The position numbers and the translations under genes are program-made. From assembly GCA_023663735.1 (NCBI GenBank), contig JAMPGV010000015.1:1-45829 (forward strand): a stretch of DNA of 45,829 nt, read 5' to 3'. This stretch comes from Muribaculum sp. (GTDB taxonomy: Bacteria > Bacillota > Clostridia > Lachnospirales > Lachnospiraceae). Of the stretch, positions 1-9,046 are shown one piece after another. The notes beneath the pieces are model-generated. The model saw only the letters and a program-made list of their open reading frames with translations. It was not told where the DNA came from and made no database searches. Position 1 is the stretch's first letter. Each line of letters begins with the position of its first letter.

Positions 1-54
<54 letters not shown>

Positions 55-61
55 GTTTGCT

Positions 62-125
62 AAAGGGAAAGAAAAGTTGGGAAATGGCGGTTCAGATGCT
101 GTTTTTAAGATTCTTTCCCTTTTTT
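62..125 (+). terminator. Long-loop inverted repeat with short T-run, possible terminator
   Basis: AAAGGGAAAGAA at 62-73 is perfectly complementary to TTCTTTCCCTTT at 111-122, followed by three more T. The 37-base loop is long for an intrinsic terminator and the stem is mostly A/T, so this is a weak call. It would end a transcript entering from before the window. Confidence 0.3.
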
Positions 126-146
126 GACGTATCCTGAATTAATGGA

Positions 147-305
147 ATGGGATTGTTTTATACATTATCCAGTCTAATAGCGGTTGCTGTCATTTTATTT
201 CTATGTATTTTTGTTGCTCATAATCGGCAGGAAGCCTACGGCCGGATCATGGATCCCATCGCATTCAAAATTACTTTGGCATTTGACGTCATGAGCTTGC
301 ATTAA
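147..305 (+). CDS. Possible 52-residue membrane peptide
   Basis: An ATG-started reading frame of 52 codons. It has a hydrophobic stretch at about residues 3-25 (ending ILFLCIFVAH) followed by a short polar tail. No good ribosome binding site precedes it, and the likely promoter of the next gene overlaps its last codons. It may be a real small membrane protein, a decayed remnant of a larger one, or chance. The family is not recognised. Confidence 0.22.
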   Translation: MGLFYTLSSLIAVAVILFLCIFVAHNRQEAYGRIMDPIAFKITLAFDVMSLH

Positions 306-324
306 AGCGGAAAAGTGATAAAAT
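297..324 (+). promoter_or_regulatory. Sigma-A-type promoter for the diguanylate cyclase
   Basis: TTGCAT (297-302), a 16-base spacer, and TAAAAT (319-324). Transcription would begin near 331 and give a leader of about 170 bases before the ATG at 502. Confidence 0.5.
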
Positions 325-335
325 AATATCAGAGG

Positions 336-392
336 CACATTATGAGGCAACATAGGAAGTCTCATGTGCTGCATAATGTGGCATATGATGCC
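336..392 (+). repeat. Inverted repeats in the diguanylate cyclase leader
   Basis: CACATTATG (336-344) pairs perfectly with CATAATGTG (372-380) across a 27-base loop, and directly after it GGCAT (380-384) pairs with ATGCC (388-392) around a 3-base loop. The two structures abut just downstream of the predicted start of transcription. They could be a regulator site or leader structure. I see no match to the c-di-GMP riboswitch core. Confidence 0.45.
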
Positions 393-501
393 TAAAAGTA
401 TGAGAAAACACCGGTTTCAGACGATTGCTCAGCGCAGTACCGCAGACAGGGGAGAGCGGTTCCTGCGTCTGACCGATCCGGCTATATACGGGAGAATTGA
501 C

Positions 502-2208
502 ATGATGAAGAGCCAGAAAAGAATCTTACATATTGGATTGTTGTTTGTTGGATCATTGTTTGCATTATTGCTGCTTTTGCCGCGGCCTCTGATTCCGGGC
601 GGCAACGGCTCGGCGACAGCCAAGGCGGCCGAGAGCGGCGGGCGTGTTCTGTTTATCAGTTCGTATTCGTATGCGTGGGATACCGTCCAGATCCAGATCG
701 AGGGGATTCAGGGCGGTCTGGGAAATGACGTGGTACTGGATTATGAGTTCATGGACACGAAGCGTGTGGACGACGAGGCGGCAATGAAGCTGTTCTACGA
801 GGGATTGGCCTACCGCATGGAGCATGTGGAACCCTATGATGTGGTGATTCTGGGGGACGACGCCGCGCTGGTGTTCGCACTGGAACATAAGGATGACATT
901 TTTGCCGGGATTCCCATGGTTTTCGAGGGCGTCAACGATGAGGAGCTGGCGGCCCGCGCTGCTTCGGATCCAATGATAACAGGTATTATTGAAAAGCTTT
1001 CCGTGGAGAAAAACATAGAATTCGGGCTGAAAATCAACCCGACGGCGACAAAGGTGACGGCCATTTTGGACAATACCATCACAGGGGAAGCGGAGAGAAA
1101 ACGGTTTTATAAGTATGCGGAGCAGTATCCGGAGCTGACCTTCGGAGAGATCAATACCTCCACGCTCTCCAGCGAAAATCTGCGCAAGGCCATCCGGAAT
1201 GTGTCGAAAGACAGCATTCTCATCTATGTGGTCATGACGGAGGACGCCAGCGGCAGACAGTATACCAATGCGGAATCAGTACGCTTGATTGCGGAGACGG
1301 CGAAGGTGCCGGCGCTTCGGATGGTGGAGGGCGGCATCGGTGAAGGGCTTCTGGGAGGCAATGTCGTGTCCATGTATAAGTCGGGAGAGATTGCGGCCGG
1401 AATCGCATTGGATATCATCGCCGGGAATGCGGTGGAAGGCATGGGGATGGTGCAGGACAGCCCCAATGTGTACTGTGTGGATGCGGATGTGATGGAAAAA
1501 TTCGGCATCAGCCAGTCCATACTCCCGGCGGACGCCGTGATTTTGAACAGACGGCAGTCTTTCTGGGAGCGCAACAGCGAGGTATTGCTGCCGGGCGGCA
1601 TTCTTGTCGTGGCGCTGATGGTCATTATTGTGGTGGTCAGCATTGACAATTTGAAGCGCAAAAAACTGATGAACCAGCTGGAAGCGGCCAGAAAGCTGAT
1701 GGAGCAGGCGTCGCAGCATGACTTTCTGACGGGGCTTCCGAATCGGAGTAAGTTCATGGCCGATCTGAGCGAACTGGTCAATGCGAAGAAACCTTGTTCA
1801 GTCATCATGGTCGATATCGACGATTTCAAGCAGATCAACGATGTGCTGGGACATACGGCGGGGGATGAGGCATTGAAGCAGGTGGCCGGCCGCTTGAAGG
1901 AAATCGGTTCCCAGATTCTGACGCCGTACCGCTTTGCGGGGGACGAGTTTATCCTGCTGCTGCAGAGCGGGCAGGACAAGATTATAGAGAAAACAGGGTA
2001 TCAGTGCAGACAGGTCTTCACCTCTCCGTTCCTATTGGGCGGGAAAGAGGCCAAAATCTGTGGAAGTATCGGTATCGCCTCCTATCCCCAAGACACGGAG
2101 GATATGGGGCAGCTGATCGTCTATGCGGACGACGCTATGTATCAGGTTAAGAAGAACGGCAAGAATGATTTTGCGATCTATGGGAGGCAGAAAGAAAAAC
2201 AGGATTAA
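502..2208 (+). CDS. Membrane-bound diguanylate cyclase with periplasmic-binding-protein-like sensor
   Basis: Makes cyclic di-GMP from two GTP at the inner face of the membrane. The 568-residue protein has an N-terminal signal/anchor (about 8-28), an extracellular region resembling ABC substrate-binding proteins (starts RVLFISSYSYAWD), a transmembrane helix near 365-385, and a C-terminal GGDEF domain. The catalytic signature is AGDEF at 479-483, a tolerated variant; the upstream D-FLTGLPNR and D-FKQINDVLGH segments are intact. The RxxD product-inhibition site that normally sits five residues before the signature is absent (SQIL instead), so feedback control is probably missing. The ATG at 502 follows GGGAG at good distance; the frame is open from 364, but that extension would put 46 polar residues ahead of the signal helix. 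The ligand is unknown. Confidence 0.88.
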   Translation: MMKSQKRILHIGLLFVGSLFALLLLLPRPLIPGGNGSATAKAAESGGRVLFISSYSYAWDTVQIQIEGIQGGLGNDVVLDYEFMDTKRVDDEAAMKLFYEGLAYRMEHVEPYDVVILGDDAALVFALEHKDDIFAGIPMVFEGVNDEELAARAASDPMITGIIEKLSVEKNIEFGLKINPTATKVTAILDNTITGEAERKRFYKYAEQYPELTFGEINTSTLSSENLRKAIRNVSKDSILIYVVMTEDASGRQYTNAESVRLIAETAKVPALRMVEGGIGEGLLGGNVVSMYKSGEIAAGIALDIIAGNAVEGMGMVQDSPNVYCVDADVMEKFGISQSILPADAVILNRRQSFWERNSEVLLPGGILVVALMVIIVVVSIDNLKRKKLMNQLEAARKLMEQASQHDFLTGLPNRSKFMADLSELVNAKKPCSVIMVDIDDFKQINDVLGHTAGDEALKQVAGRLKEIGSQILTPYRFAGDEFILLLQSGQDKIIEKTGYQCRQVFTSPFLLGGKEAKICGSIGIASYPQDTEDMGQLIVYADDAMYQVKKNGKNDFAIYGRQKEKQD

Positions 2209-2229
2209 ATATCAATCGACATTAAATAA

Positions 2230-2373
2230 CGGTGGGTATTAAATCATGATTATATTTTAAAATTTTCTGCCACGGATCCCACCGTGAGCTATCAATATCA
2301 GACGAAGGTTTACGATCCCGTGCAATCGGGCGGCGGTTCCTCGGGAGGCGGCGGTGGCGGACACGGTTTTTAG
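2230..2373 (+). pseudogene. 3' remnant of a secreted or membrane protein with Gly-rich tail
   Basis: After a stop at 2227 a frame stays open to TAG at 2371-2373 and reads like the natural C-terminus of a protein: a beta-rich segment (KFSATDPTVSYQYQTKVYD) and then a glycine/serine tail ending GGGGGGHGF. Tails like this are common in TPM/YgcG-type membrane proteins. There is no usable start codon or ribosome binding site, so this looks like the end of a gene whose front part was deleted. The family assignment is only a suggestion; the loss of the 5' part is visible. Confidence 0.45.
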
Positions 2374-2399
2374 ATGTGGCGCCTATTTGGAAAACTATT

Positions 2400-2428
2400 T
2401 TGAAAAATTTTCCTCTAACAGGTATATT
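2400..2428 (+). promoter_or_regulatory. Sigma-A-type promoter for the small coiled-coil gene
   Basis: TTGAAA (2400-2405), 17-base spacer, TATATT (2423-2428). It would give a leader of about 90 bases before the ATG at 2525. Confidence 0.5.
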
Positions 2429-2524
2429 TTGCCAGTCTTGTCCATATACTTTTACAAATGCAGTTTGCTGGGCGGAGAGCGCAGCCTGCAGTCCAACGAC
2501 CGAAACATAGAAGGAGGCGGGTAT

Positions 2525-2779
2525 ATGGCAAGAGGACAGCGCAAGACCATAGACGAGAAAATCCAGCTAAAGCAGGAACTCATCGACGCATTGCTCACGA
2601 GAGTGGAGTCGGAGAAGAGAGAGCTTGCGGAGCTGATGGAGGAGAAACGGCGCAAGGAACTGGAGGCAGTCGGTGATCTGATCGACGATTACGGACTGGC
2701 TCCCGAGGAGGTGGCGCAGGCGCTGCAGAGCTTTCTGGAAAGCAGGGAGGAAACCGATTCTCAGGAAGAAGCCGTTTAG
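2525..2779 (+). CDS. Small charged coiled-coil protein, function unknown
   Basis: An 84-residue protein beginning MARGQRKTIDEKI. Residues about 10-50 are a strongly charged heptad-like helix rich in Glu, Lys and Arg, followed by a short helical segment (LAPEEVAQALQSFL) and an acidic tail. No signal peptide, so it is cytoplasmic. The ATG at 2525 is chosen because AAGGAGG lies seven bases upstream (2511-2517); the frame extends upstream to 2354, but that part overlaps the gene remnant and has no ribosome site. The N-terminal basic motif followed by a coiled coil recalls small nucleoid- or phage-associated proteins, but I do not recognise the family. It has its own promoter and a terminator 50 bases downstream, so it is a single-gene transcript. 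Confidence 0.75.
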   Translation: MARGQRKTIDEKIQLKQELIDALLTRVESEKRELAELMEEKRRKELEAVGDLIDDYGLAPEEVAQALQSFLESREETDSQEEAV

Positions 2780-2830
2780 CGTAAAGCCGGTACAAAAACA
2801 ACGCAAAACCAATGCAAAATTAGTGCAATC

Positions 2831-2871
2831 AAAAATCCCCTCGGGCGGAGCGGCTGCCATAGGGGATTTTT
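2831..2871. terminator. Bidirectional intrinsic terminator
   Basis: AAAAATCCCCT (2831-2841) is complementary to AGGGGATTTTT (2861-2871), giving an 11-bp stem with A-run and T-run on its two sides. It separates two convergent genes, ending at 2779 (plus) and 2898 (minus), and can serve both. Confidence 0.85.
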
Positions 2872-2897
2872 CATGTGAAGTGTTGTGCTTGAGTGTT

Positions 2898-5800
2898 TTA
2901 AGTGTTCTCCAGATTTTTCTGTGCGGTGGAGAGCATTAATTTGATGCGGTTTAACTGGTTGACCTCGCTGGCGCCCGGATCATAGTCGATGGCTACGATA
3001 TTGGATTCGGGATAGGACTTCCGCAGCGCTTTGATGACGCCCTTGCCCACCACATGGTTGGGGAGGCAGCCGAAAGGCTGGGTGCAGACGATATTCGGCA
3101 CATCGTCGTGGATCAGTTCTACCATCTCTCCGGTGAGGAACCATCCTTCTCCGGTCTGATTGCCGATGGAGACAATGGGCTTTGCAAACGCCACGATCTC
3201 CTTGAGGGGGGTGGGCGGCGTAAAGTGTCTGCTCTTTTTCAGCTCCTTTGCGCTTGCGCCGCGCAGAAGATGCTCGATGGCCCAGATGGCCAGAGCGGAT
3301 ACGCGGGCGGCGTTTTTGCTCGTCCCCAGATGCTCCGCCTTGTAGATCTGGTTGTAGAAGCAGTAGAGCATGAAGTCCATGAGATCCGGCACCACGGCCT
3401 CCGCCCCCTCGCTCTCGAGAAGCTCCACCAGATGATTGTTGCCCGCAGGGGAGAATTTCACCAGAATCTCGCCCACGATCCCCACCCGGGGTTTGGCGAT
3501 ATCCAGCAGGGGAATCGCGTCGAACTCCCGGATGATCTGGCGGCAGAGCTTGTGGAATTTGGTCACTTTCACATGTTTGGCCGACACAAAATCCTGTGTG
3601 ATTTTAAGCCATTTGCGGTGCAGGGCGTCCACGCTTCCCGGGGTGGCTTCATAAGGCCTCATGCGGTAGACGCAGCGCATGAAGAGGTCGCCAAAATGCG
3701 CTCCCATGGCGGCTCTGAGCAGGAGATCCGCGGTCAGATGAAAGCCGGGATTGGTCTCGATGCCAGCCAGATTCAAAGAGATCACCGGAATCTGCGCCAT
3801 GTCCGCTTTCTGCAGGGCGCGGCGGATGAAGCCCACATAATTGGTGGCTCGGCATCCGCCGCCGGTCTGCGTCATGATGATGGCCGTCTTGTTCAAGTCG
3901 TACTTGCCGGAGAGCAGGGCTTCCATGATCTGTCCCACCACCAAAAGCGAAGGATAACACGCGTCATTATTTACACATTTCAAGCCCATGTCCACAGAAT
4001 GCTTGTTGTCGTTGGACAGCACTTCAAAATGATAGCCGCAGGCATTGAAGGCGGGCTGCAGGATCTCAAAGTGGATCGGGGACATCTGGGGACAGAGAAT
4101 CGTGTAATTCTTGCGCATCTCCTCCGTGAAAGGCACTTTCACGATGGCGGAACTCTGAATCTGCCGTTGTCTGCCACGTTTCTCCCGCACGGCGAGAGCC
4201 GAGAGGAGGGAGCGGATGCGGATTCTGGCCGCGCCCAGATTGTTCACTTCGTCGATTTTCAGGCAAGTGTAAATCTTGCCGGAGCCGGAGAGAATATCGT
4301 TCACCTGATCGGTGGTGACTGCGTCCAGACCGCATCCGAAGGAATTGAGCTGGATCAGATCCAGATTGTCCACGGTTTTCACATAGCTGGCCGCAGCGTA
4401 GAGTCTGGAGTGGTACATCCACTGGTCGGAGACGATGAGGGGTCTCTCGGGGCATCCCAGATGGGACACGGAGTCCTCGGTGAGAACGGCGATGTCATAG
4501 GAGGTGATCAGCTCCGGAATGCCGTGGTTGATCTCCGGGTCGATATGGTAGGGACGTCCTGCCAACACGATGCCCCGCTTGCCGGTCTCCTTTAAATAAC
4601 GGATGGTATCTTCTCCCTTCTGCTGGATATCCCGGTGCGCCTGCTCCAGTTCCGCCCACGCCTTCCGACAGGCGGCGGCGATCTCTTTGGCGGGGAGTTC
4701 GGCAAATTCCTTGGTCAGCGCGCTGATGACGGTGTCCACGTCCCGGAAAGACAGAAACGGATTGCGGAAAACGATGCTGCCGTCCGCGATCTCCTCCACA
4801 TTATTTTTGATATTTTCCGAATAAGAGGTGACAATGGGGCAGTTGTAGTGGTTGTTGGCGTCCTCAAATTCATTTCGCTCATAGAAGAGGGCGGGGTAGA
4901 AGATAAACTTCACGCCCTGCCGGATCAGCCATGTCACATGGCCGTGAGCCAGCTTGGCCGGATAACACTCGGATTCGCTGGGGATGGACTCGATGCCCAG
5001 CTCATAGATCTTGCGGTTGGAGCTGGGGGAGAGTACCACACGGTATCCCAGTTCGGTAAAAAAGGTATGCCAGAACGGATAGTTCTCATACAGATTCAGG
5101 ACTCTGGGGATGCCCACGACGCCCCGGGGAGCCTTGTCCGCGTCCAGAGACGCATAGGAGAACATCCGGTTCAGCTTGTACTCGAACAGATTCGGCGCCT
5201 GATGGGCGTTCTTGCGCCCGCCGATCCCGCGCTCACAGCGGTTGCCGGAGATGTATTGGCGTCCGCCGGAGAATTTGTTGATGGTGAGGCGGCAGTTGTT
5301 GGTACAGCCCTTGCACTTGGCCATGCTGGTGTCAAACTGCAGGGCGCAGAGCTTCTCGTAGGAGAGCATGGTGCTTTCCTGTCCTTCCTCGTAATTGTCC
5401 CGGGCGATGAGCGCGGCGCCGAAAGCTCCCATAATGCCCGCAATGTCCGGCCGGATGGCCTCGCAGCCCGCAATTTTCTCAAAGCTTCTGAGGACGGCGT
5501 CGTTGTAGAACGTACCGCCCTGCACCACGATCCGCTGTCCCAGCTCGGAGGCGTCGGAGACTTTGATGACTTTAAAGAGCGCGTTTTTGATGACCGAGTA
5601 GGCAAGGCCCGCAGAGATATCCGCCACGGAAGCGCCCTCTTTCTGCGCCTGTTTCACCTTGGAATTCATAAAGACGGTACAGCGGGTACCCAGATCGATG
5701 GGATGCTCGGCAAAGAGCGCCGCCTTTGCGAAATCTTCCACGCTGTAATTGAGAGATTTGGCAAAGGTCTCGATAAAGGAACCGCAGCCGGAGGAACAGG

Positions 5801-7139
5801 CCTCGTTGAGCTGTACGCTGTCCACGGTCTGGTTTTTGATCTTGATGCACTTCATGTCTTGACCACCGATGTCCAGAATGCAGTCCACTTCGGGGTCGAA
5901 GAAGGCGGCGGCATTGTAGTGCGCCACAGTCTCCACCTCGCCGTCGTCCAATAAAAACGCGGCTTTCATCAGCGCCTCGCCGTATCCGGTGGAACAGGAG
6001 CGGACGATGCGGACGCCCTCGGGGAGCAGGCCGTAAATCTCTTTCAGGGAGCGGATGGCCGTGTTCAGGGGACTGCCGTCATTGCCCGCATAGAAGGAGT
6101 AGAGAATCTGTCCCGCTTCGCCGATCAGGGCGATTTTGGTGGTGGTGGAACCTGCGTCAATGCCCAAGAACGCATTGCCGCGGTAGGAGGCCAGATCGCC
6201 CGCCGTCACATGGTGGGCGCCGTGGCGTTCCCGGAACGACTGATAGGCCGCTTTGTCTTCAAACAGCGGCTCCATGCGCTCCACTTCAAATTCCATTTTG
6301 ATGTCATGGGAGAGTTTCTGCACCATCTCTTCCATAGTATAGCAGACTTCCTCCTTGGCGTTCAGGGCGGAGCCGATGGCCGCAAAGAGATGAGAGTTGT
6401 CCGTGTCTATGATATGCTCTTCGTCTAGATGCAGCGTGCGGATAAAGGCTGCCTTGAGCTGATCCAGAAAGTGCAGGGGACCGCCCAGAAACGCCACATG
6501 CCCGCGGATGGGCTTGCCGCAGGCAAGACCCGATATGGTCTGGTTGACCACCGCCTGAAAAATGGAGGCGGATAGGTCTTCCTTGGTTGCGCCCTCGTTG
6601 ATCAGGGGCTGGATATCCGTCTTGGCGAACACGCCGCAGCGCGCCGCAATGGTATAGAGGGAACGGTAATTTTTGGCATATTCGTTCAAACCGGCGGCGT
6701 CCGTCTGAATCAGGGAAGCCATCTGGTCGATGAAAGAGCCGGTACCGCCCGCACAGATCCCGTTCATGCGCTGTTCCACATTGCCGCCTTCAAAATAAAT
6801 GATTTTGGCGTCCTCGCCGCCTAGCTCGATGGCCACGTCGGTCTGGGGAGCCAGCTCTTTTAAGGAGGTGGCGACGGCGATCACTTCCTGCGTGAAGGGA
6901 ACGCCCAGATGGTTGGCCAGCGTCAGGCCGCCGGAACCGGTAATCATGGGATGCAGGGAGAGATTGCCTAGCTGTTCGTAGGCCTGCTGCAACAGTGCGG
7001 ACAAAGTCTCCCGGATATTGGCATAGTGGCGTCTATAATCGGAAAATAGAATCTCATGCCGCTCATCTAAAATCGCAATTTTGACCGTCGTTGATCCGAT
7101 ATCAATGCCGAGGGCCGCGTGATTTGCGGGGTAATTCAT
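2898..7139 (-). CDS. Fused 2-hydroxyacyl-CoA dehydratase activase/dehydratase-like protein
   Basis: A 1413-residue member of the BadF/BadG/BcrA/HgdC ATPase family. In characterised relatives an ATP-hydrolysing [4Fe-4S] dimer injects one electron into a dehydratase. The chain has two ATPase modules in tandem: GIDIGSTT near residue 11 and [10 protein letters not shown] near 322. The first has Cys129 (NGICAGGTG) and Cys168 (ARCGVF), almost the positions of the cluster ligands of HgdC (127 and 166); the second has the equivalent [10 protein letters not shown] and TRCTVF. A Cys-rich segment near 610 (CKGCTNNC) leads into a DUF2229/dehydratase D-like C-terminal half. The start is ATG at 7139 with AAGGAAGG upstream; an upstream extension to 7232 would cross the promoter. 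The gene stands alone with no hgdAB-like partner nearby, so its substrate is unknown. Confidence 0.88.
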   Translation of the reverse strand: MNYPANHAALGIDIGSTTVKIAILDERHEILFSDYRRHYANIRETLSALLQQAYEQLGNLSLHPMITGSGGLTLANHLGVPFTQEVIAVATSLKELAPQTDVAIELGGEDAKIIYFEGGNVEQRMNGICAGGTGSFIDQMASLIQTDAAGLNEYAKNYRSLYTIAARCGVFAKTDIQPLINEGATKEDLSASIFQAVVNQTISGLACGKPIRGHVAFLGGPLHFLDQLKAAFIRTLHLDEEHIIDTDNSHLFAAIGSALNAKEEVCYTMEEMVQKLSHDIKMEFEVERMEPLFEDKAAYQSFRERHGAHHVTAGDLASYRGNAFLGIDAGSTTTKIALIGEAGQILYSFYAGNDGSPLNTAIRSLKEIYGLLPEGVRIVRSCSTGYGEALMKAAFLLDDGEVETVAHYNAAAFFDPEVDCILDIGGQDMKCIKIKNQTVDSVQLNEACSSGCGSFIETFAKSLNYSVEDFAKAALFAEHPIDLGTRCTVFMNSKVKQAQKEGASVADISAGLAYSVIKNALFKVIKVSDASELGQRIVVQGGTFYNDAVLRSFEKIAGCEAIRPDIAGIMGAFGAALIARDNYEEGQESTMLSYEKLCALQFDTSMAKCKGCTNNCRLTINKFSGGRQYISGNRCERGIGGRKNAHQAPNLFEYKLNRMFSYASLDADKAPRGVVGIPRVLNLYENYPFWHTFFTELGYRVVLSPSSNRKIYELGIESIPSESECYPAKLAHGHVTWLIRQGVKFIFYPALFYERNEFEDANNHYNCPIVTSYSENIKNNVEEIADGSIVFRNPFLSFRDVDTVISALTKEFAELPAKEIAAACRKAWAELEQAHRDIQQKGEDTIRYLKETGKRGIVLAGRPYHIDPEINHGIPELITSYDIAVLTEDSVSHLGCPERPLIVSDQWMYHSRLYAAASYVKTVDNLDLIQLNSFGCGLDAVTTDQVNDILSGSGKIYTCLKIDEVNNLGAARIRIRSLLSALAVREKRGRQRQIQSSAIVKVPFTEEMRKNYTILCPQMSPIHFEILQPAFNACGYHFEVLSNDNKHSVDMGLKCVNNDACYPSLLVVGQIMEALLSGKYDLNKTAIIMTQTGGGCRATNYVGFIRRALQKADMAQIPVISLNLAGIETNPGFHLTADLLLRAAMGAHFGDLFMRCVYRMRPYEATPGSVDALHRKWLKITQDFVSAKHVKVTKFHKLCRQIIREFDAIPLLDIAKPRVGIVGEILVKFSPAGNNHLVELLESEGAEAVVPDLMDFMLYCFYNQIYKAEHLGTSKNAARVSALAIWAIEHLLRGASAKELKKSRHFTPPTPLKEIVAFAKPIVSIGNQTGEGWFLTGEMVELIHDDVPNIVCTQPFGCLPNHVVGKGVIKALRKSYPESNIVAIDYDPGASEVNQLNRIKLMLSTAQKNLENT

Positions 7140-7190
7140 ACAATCATCCTTCCTTGCTGAGTGAAATCCTAAAGATCGACATTCCCAGAC

Positions 7191-7219
7191 ATTATACGCT
7201 AATAAAAGGCAAAATGCAA
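7191..7219 (-). promoter_or_regulatory. Promoter of the activase gene (minus strand)
   Basis: On the minus strand TTGCAT (7219-7214), a 17-base spacer, then a perfect TATAAT (7196-7191). It sits about 50 bases before the ATG at 7139 and supports that start over the longer frame. Confidence 0.75.
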
Positions 7220-7293
7220 TGAACAAAATCATAAAGAATCCTGATAGGAAAATAAAAAGTTTCTAAAATTCTTCTCAAAATGAATTTGCTCGG

Positions 7294-7322
7294 TTTACTT
7301 ATGGAAAAGCTCATGTTAAAAT
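7294..7322 (+). promoter_or_regulatory. Promoter of the pseudo-rhomboid operon
   Basis: TTTACT (7294-7299), 17-base spacer, TAAAAT (7317-7322), about 50 bases before the ATG at 7374. Together with the minus-strand promoter it makes a divergent promoter region. Confidence 0.6.
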
Positions 7323-7373
7323 AATTCTAAATTTGCCATTTTCTTACTGGCATAAAAAGGATGTGGATAGAAG

Positions 7374-8279
7374 ATGCGGAGAAAAAACGGTATCAGCAAA
7401 TTTGAACAAAAATTCGGCAAATATGCCATTCCCAATCTGTCCCTCACATTAGTGCTGTGCTATGTGGCGGGCTATATTATCCGTCTGGTGAATCCTGAGT
7501 TCATGAATTATCTCACGCTGGATCCTTATCAGATCCTGCACGGGCAGGTCTGGCGGGTGTTCACATGGATTATCAGTCCGCCCGCGGAACTGAGCTTTTT
7601 TACTCTGATTATGCTGTTTTTTTATTACAGCATCGGCACCAGTCTGGAGCGCACCTGGGGAACCTACCGCTATAACGTCTACATCTGGGGCGGCGTACTC
7701 ATCACGGTGGCCGCAAGTTTTCTATGTATGGCGGTGTGCTATCTGCTGTTCGGCGCGTGGTTTCAGGAAGAGGGGGCGGCCGACTTTTTCCGTTACGGCG
7801 CGATGATGTTCAGCACCTACTATATCAATATGTCCATCTTTCTGGCTTATGCCGTCACCTACCCGGAACAGCGTGTACTCTTGATGTTTGTGGTTCCGGT
7901 GAAAGTGAAATGGCTGGGCATCCTCTACGGCGTGATGCTGGTGATCGATATGGGCGTCAGCTTCATGGCGGGGCTTGTCTACCCCGCGTACTGGTTCGGG
8001 ATGGTGGCCATCGGGGCTTCGCTGGTCAATTTCCTGATCTTCTGGGCGGGGAACCGGAGATGGTCCCATCTGAGTCCCAAGCAGATCAAGCGCAAAGTCC
8101 ATTTCCGGCAGCAGGTGCGGGAAGGCGTGAAACAGTCCGGGCATAGATGCTGTATCTGCGGCAGGACGGAGGCGGACGATCCCGCGCTGGTGTTCCGCTA
8201 CTGTTCCAAATGCGCGGGCAGTTACGAGTATTGCGAACAGCATCTGTTTACCCATGAACACAAAGTTCGAGAGGGATGA
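7374..8279 (+). CDS. Rhomboid-fold membrane protein lacking catalytic residues, with C-terminal zinc ribbon
   Basis: A 301-residue protein with about six transmembrane helices between residues 20 and 225. The arrangement follows the rhomboid family: a GQVWRVFTWI segment before the second helix, an ...LERTWGTYRYNVY loop, and a YPEQRVLLMFVVPVKVKWL segment that matches the stretch after the catalytic serine. The HxxxN motif, the glycines of GxSG (NMSI here) and the histidine of the last helix are missing, so it is probably not a protease. The cytoplasmic end (about 258-298) carries CCIC, CSKC, CEQH and HEH, a likely zinc-binding ribbon. First gene of an operon: its stop codon lies 14 bases before the next ATG. 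Function is unknown; a binding or sequestering role for a membrane client would fit pseudo-rhomboids. Confidence 0.72.
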   Translation: MRRKNGISKFEQKFGKYAIPNLSLTLVLCYVAGYIIRLVNPEFMNYLTLDPYQILHGQVWRVFTWIISPPAELSFFTLIMLFFYYSIGTSLERTWGTYRYNVYIWGGVLITVAASFLCMAVCYLLFGAWFQEEGAADFFRYGAMMFSTYYINMSIFLAYAVTYPEQRVLLMFVVPVKVKWLGILYGVMLVIDMGVSFMAGLVYPAYWFGMVAIGASLVNFLIFWAGNRRWSHLSPKQIKRKVHFRQQVREGVKQSGHRCCICGRTEADDPALVFRYCSKCAGSYEYCEQHLFTHEHKVREG

Positions 8280-8293
8280 TAAGAGGGCGTGCG

Positions 8294-9046
8294 ATGAAGC
8301 AAAAAGATCGACAACAGGAACTTTTGTTTGCGCAGACGCTGGAGCAAATCCGGTCGCTTGCGAAGGAGCAGGGCGGCTGTGTCAGCGAACAGCAGGTTCA
8401 GGAGGCGTTTGCGGCGCTTGAGCTGGACGGCGGGCAGATGCAGCTGGTTTATCAGTATCTGGCGGAGCATAAAGTGGGCGTCGGGGAGCCGGTGGATCCG
8501 GATGCTTATCTGACGGATCAGGAGCGGGACTATTTACAGGATTATCTGGACGCGTTGGAAGCCCTGCCGAAGTATACGGAAGGGGAGGCGGAGGCGTTCA
8601 CCCTGTCGGCCATGGCGGGGGAGAAGGAGGCCAAAAGCCGCCTGATCGAACATTATCTGGGCGATGTGGCGGATCTCGCCAGACTCTATGCGGGACAGGG
8701 CGTGTCTTTGGAGGATTTGATCGGCGAGGGCAACGCGGCGCTTGCATACGGCGTGGAGATGCTGGGCAGCTTGGAGCGGCCGGAGGAGGCGCAGGGGATG
8801 CTTGTCCGGCTGGCGATGGACGCCATGGAGGCGTATATCGAGGAAAATGCGCAGAGCGAGAAAGCGGACCGCAGGGCGGAGGCGCATGTGAACAAGGTGG
8901 CGGATCAAGCGAGAGCCTTGGCGGAGGAACTCCGCCGCAAGGTGACGGTGGAGGAGCTTTCGGCGGAGACCGGCATGAGCAAGAGCCGCATCCGGGAGGC
9001 CATGCGCATCAGCGGATTCCAGATTGAGGATTTGACGGATGAGTGA
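8294..9046 (+). CDS. Sigma-70-like protein lacking region 4
   Basis: A 250-residue protein that lines up with primary sigma factors over three parts: a region 1.1-like N-terminus (QIRSLAKEQGGCVSEQQVQEAF), region 1.2/2.1-2.2 (AMAGEKEAKSRLIEHYLGD, then GVSLEDLIGEGNAAL, the core-polymerase-binding segment), and region 3 (LAEELRRKVTVEELSAETG, SKSRIREAMRISG). The aromatic YATWWIRQ-like motif used to melt the -10 element is replaced by MLVRLAMDAM, and the chain stops after region 3, so the -35-binding region 4 is absent. It may bind RNA polymerase but should not open promoters like a normal sigma. The ATG at 8294 has GAGGG six bases upstream; an ATG at 8276 overlaps the previous stop but has poor spacing. 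Its last 8 bases overlap the next gene. Confidence 0.7.
   Translation: MKQKDRQQELLFAQTLEQIRSLAKEQGGCVSEQQVQEAFAALELDGGQMQLVYQYLAEHKVGVGEPVDPDAYLTDQERDYLQDYLDALEALPKYTEGEAEAFTLSAMAGEKEAKSRLIEHYLGDVADLARLYAGQGVSLEDLIGEGNAALAYGVEMLGSLERPEEAQGMLVRLAMDAMEAYIEENAQSEKADRRAEAHVNKVADQARALAEELRRKVTVEELSAETGMSKSRIREAMRISGFQIEDLTDE

Noticed and set aside
3054-4595. A 513-codon plus-strand frame inside the activase gene
   Set aside because: Shadow of the minus-strand gene; the protein is His/Gly/Arg-rich without motifs, and the minus frame has strong family motifs over the same bases.
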